From assembly GCA_963693365.1 (NCBI GenBank), contig CAVNZM010000001.1:6200001-6264000 (forward strand): a stretch of DNA of 64,000 nucleotides. Reading direction: 5' to 3'. The notes under the pieces were generated by a model that saw only the letters and a list, made by a program, of their open reading frames with translations, had not been told where the DNA came from and did not search any database. This document shows, in pieces, positions 59,060 to 64,000 of the stretch. The position numbers and the translations under genes are program-made. The stretch's first letter is position 1; every line of letters begins with the position of its first letter. Source of the stretch: Amoebidium appalachense (taxonomy: Eukaryota; Ichthyosporea).

Positions 59060-61270
59060 TATTGACCGTCCTACCCAAGCACCACCACCACGAATGTGTT
59101 CACAATTTCGATGAAGGAAAGCATGTAAGTCTACCCCTCGCTAACACCCAAAAAAGCTACGCTACCTCTCAAATCCTTGGGCCTATGCTACGGTGCAACT
59201 TCCAAAACATAAAACACAAGAACGGGGGAAAGCTCGTGTAAGCGAAGGATTCCGAAAGACTTCGCGAACACGGGGTCGCTTTTTGGACGACGTGACTTGA
59301 ACTGAAATCGGGTGGTGGGAGCAAAAGGCCGACACATGTCGGACAAAAGATTTGTGGCCATATAAAGATATGACATGAAACCAATAGGAAGGCAGGTTTG
59401 TTTCCACAGTTTGGCCGTCACAACGGTGGGTGCTGACCCAGTTTATTTTCAGGCACGGGCAGAAGATATACATGTACTAGATTATATTTCATATTTAGCG
59501 CATAAAAAACTACTTAAACAAATGTAATAACATAATTGCAATGCTTTTTAGAGAGGCTACAATATGATACATAGTTGAGATAGATTCCGCCGTGGATGGG
59601 GTGCATGACATTTAGCCAATACGTATATTCTAGAAGGTAGTTGGTAATATACTGTAGGTGTAGATCTTTTGTGTGCACAGCAGCCTACAAATTTTTGTAG
59701 ATAGCAAAACTATATGCATGATTTTTTTATTTTTGAAGCAAAGCTATATTAGAAGCATCCAACTCTACTTTTTGGGGGGCGAAGAAATCTACATACCGTG
59801 ATACATTTCGTTTAGTCATGAGACGGCGATCCAGCGCCCGGCGCGCGCGGGATCGTCCCGCCCATCATTAGCCAACGTGCCGTTTTCCCAAAAGAAGAGG
59901 AACTATAGGTAAAAGCCCTACGTCATTCATATTTCAAAAGTTCTATAATAATAATCCACACAGACACGGGTTTTACATGCTACTTGAATCGACTGGTCCG
60001 CTAAGAAGCCCTATAACATGATTATGCACACCTGAACTAGAGTTGCCGCGCTCCAGCACGCCATGTCTACCGACCAATCACAATTTCTTCTGGAACGAGT
60101 ATATGGCCGAAAAGCTCTTCAACGTCTGATGTAGCAACCCCAATGCATGGCATGACTGCACCAGAGAGTGCACATGTTGACAGACCGGCATTGCTAAAAG
60201 ACGAGAAGTAGTAGATTTGAAAGCATAAAACAGTAATGGGAAATATTTTTTGTTTGCACCGAACCTATCGAAATGCTATGCAAGATGGCACGGTGCGCTC
60301 TACTTTAATCATTTGCCCACAAGCCGGATAGCTTTACTCTATTTGCAGCAACCTCAATGATATCCCGACTTCTTGGATAACAAAACTTTTCATGAGCAGA
60401 AAAAATTCCTATGGATTTGCTCAATTGTTGTATTGTTATAGCCTGATGTAGCAGTACTGTTCTCATGCTATTCAAAGTAATAAATGTAATAAAAAAAAAA
60501 AATGTATCAACTTTGGTGGTTCTATAAAAGCATGTCGCACTAGTGAGAGATGTTCTGTAGGCGAGGCTCCGATTCCCAGGTGAAAGTTTTCTTTTGACTC
60601 GGTTTTATCGATCCGTTGATGAAAGCAACGTGCAGCCACAGTACATAACCACCAATAGAACTGAAAAAGCCAAAGCGGCTACGAAATAAAAATAGTTCAG
60701 AGTTACTTTAATAACTATCTCAGGGATATTTGATTGGTGATCACGACACTAAAGCTAACCAATCAATCAATAGCGCGCCTATCTTGCTACCATATATAGC
60801 TAAACTATTTACGCAACCGCCATCGTATAGATTTCATTGGCTCCTCGCCTCGAGGGCACTCAGCAAGCTGACACGCGTGAGTTTTGTTTATCTTCGTTTC
60901 CGGTTTGCCACGTGTTTTGCTTTTCATGCGTGTGAGCTCGAGGCGCCTGAAGCACACTGAAAACACGTGTATTTGTACACACATAATGCAACTTAGGTGG
61001 ACACGTACAAATTATTTTCTGAAGTATACGAGACAATCCCTTTGTCCGGATCCACATTAAGGCGTTTCATCATCTGAGGTGTCACGAAGGGTCTCTTGTA
61101 GCTTCAAATTAGTTACGTGGATAGACAAGAATAGCTACCCAATCACCAATACAGCTGCGCCTTAGAGGAATGCCGCGTTGGTGGAGTGACGTAAAATAAA
61201 TTGGTTTTCTATGGATCTTGCCACTAAATCCTGACCCAATACATCGAACCACCTGTGCTAAAACCACTTA
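59060..61270. other. AT-rich intergenic region, no gene recognised
   Basis: About 2.2 kb without long homopolymers or GT arrays and without a recognisable coding frame. A GC-rich palindromic patch (GGCGCGCGCGGG) occurs near 59840. Confidence 0.4.
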
Positions 61271-61274
61271 CACG

Positions 61275-63397
<2,123 letters not shown>

Positions 63398-63439
63398 GTA
63401 CGTTGTGATCGGATAGCAGTCAACAGTGGGAGGAGAGAC

Positions 63440-64000
63440 CTGCGGGTGTGATTGGTCGGTGGGGGAGAGGTGGGTAGGGCCCTGAAAGGCTGGTGGTGGT
63501 GGTGGTGCCGCGTGTCCCGGGGGAAAAGGGGGAGGGGAAAAGAGAGAGAAAGCGAGAGAGAGAAAGAGAGGGGAGGGAGCGGGAGGGAGGAGAGGGAGTG
63601 GGGGCCGGGGGGGGGGGGGGGGGGAGGGGGAGGAAGGTGGCCATGCTCTCGTATCATAACTTCATGGACCTCCCTACCCATTCGTGGTCCCCAAAAGAGC
63701 CGTTAGCCTCCACCTATCCCACTGTTTTATCAAAATACCAACAAAAAAAGCTCGTACCCTTATAGGCACATGCCCAGCCACTCGTGGCTGCCTGCACACA
63801 CACACACACACACACACACACGCATGCACGCACACACGCATGCACGCACACACACACACACACACACATGTACACACACACACACCCACCCACCCACCCA
63901 CCCCACCACCCACCCACCCACCCACCCACACACACACGAATGCACGCATGCATGCATGCACAGAATCGAGACACCTCTCGTTTAAATGGTCACTGTGATC
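63440..64000. repeat. Right-edge simple-repeat region
   Basis: (GGT)n near 63491-63508, G/A tract at 63520-63640, CA and GCATGCAC-type repeats at 63795-63870, (CCCA)n near 63884-63928. No further exon of the asteroid-like gene was identified. Confidence 0.85.

Overview
The window is nuclear DNA of a eukaryote, most likely a unicellular protist. Genes carry GT-AG introns, are far apart, and are embedded in an extraordinary amount of simple sequence: long G or C homopolymers, (GT)n/(CA)n, (GA)n/(CT)n and (TA)n. The gene set (7TM receptor of the cAMP-receptor type, GH18 chitinase with a chitin-binding module, ankyrin-GATA regulator, sphingolipid delta-4 desaturase, two sucrase/ferredoxin-like proteins, an asteroid/XPG-type nuclease) fits many protist lineages, and the sequence does not let me name the organism. 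Most long open frames here are translated microsatellites and are not listed as genes.

Layout. 1-5.0 kb: AT-rich DNA with a cluster of small palindromes, then microsatellites and one copy of a short SINE-like repeat. 5.1-8.0 kb (+): a 7TM receptor. 8-17.6 kb: almost entirely simple repeats and minisatellites. 17.6-24.5 kb (-): a four-exon chitinase gene, split inside exon 2 by a 3.57 kb LTR retrotransposon with identical-looking 480 bp LTRs and a 5 bp target duplication. 24.6-30.3 kb: direct repeats upstream of the chitinase, another SINE-like copy, GT arrays and a triplicated unit of about 0.46 kb. 30.4-33.5 kb: a small acidic unknown protein (-) and a single-exon, AT-rich 631-residue membrane protein with an OTU-like cysteine protease signature (+). 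33.5-38 kb: CT/GA/G arrays, paired palindromes and one possible terminal exon. 38.2-40.1 kb (-): ankyrin-GATA factor. 43.0-54.0 kb: two paralogous sucrase/ferredoxin-like genes arranged head to head around a 474 bp intergenic region. 55.4-55.9 kb (+): two exons of an unrecognised gene. 58.0-59.0 kb (-): intronless DES1-type desaturase. 61.3 kb to the right edge (+): 5' part of an asteroid-like nuclease gene.

The genes do not form an operon or obvious pathway; the only arrangement with functional meaning is the divergent paralogue pair. The most interesting points are the bacterial-effector-like OTU gene, the recent retrotransposon disruption of the chitinase (with LTRs that look young but a pol region that is decayed, so probably mobilised in trans), the habit of placing (CA)n directly before 3' splice sites, a SINE-like family with a conserved nested hairpin, and several dispersed palindromes. 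Exon boundaries were placed by eye from splice sites, reading-frame phase and family similarity; no search could be run.
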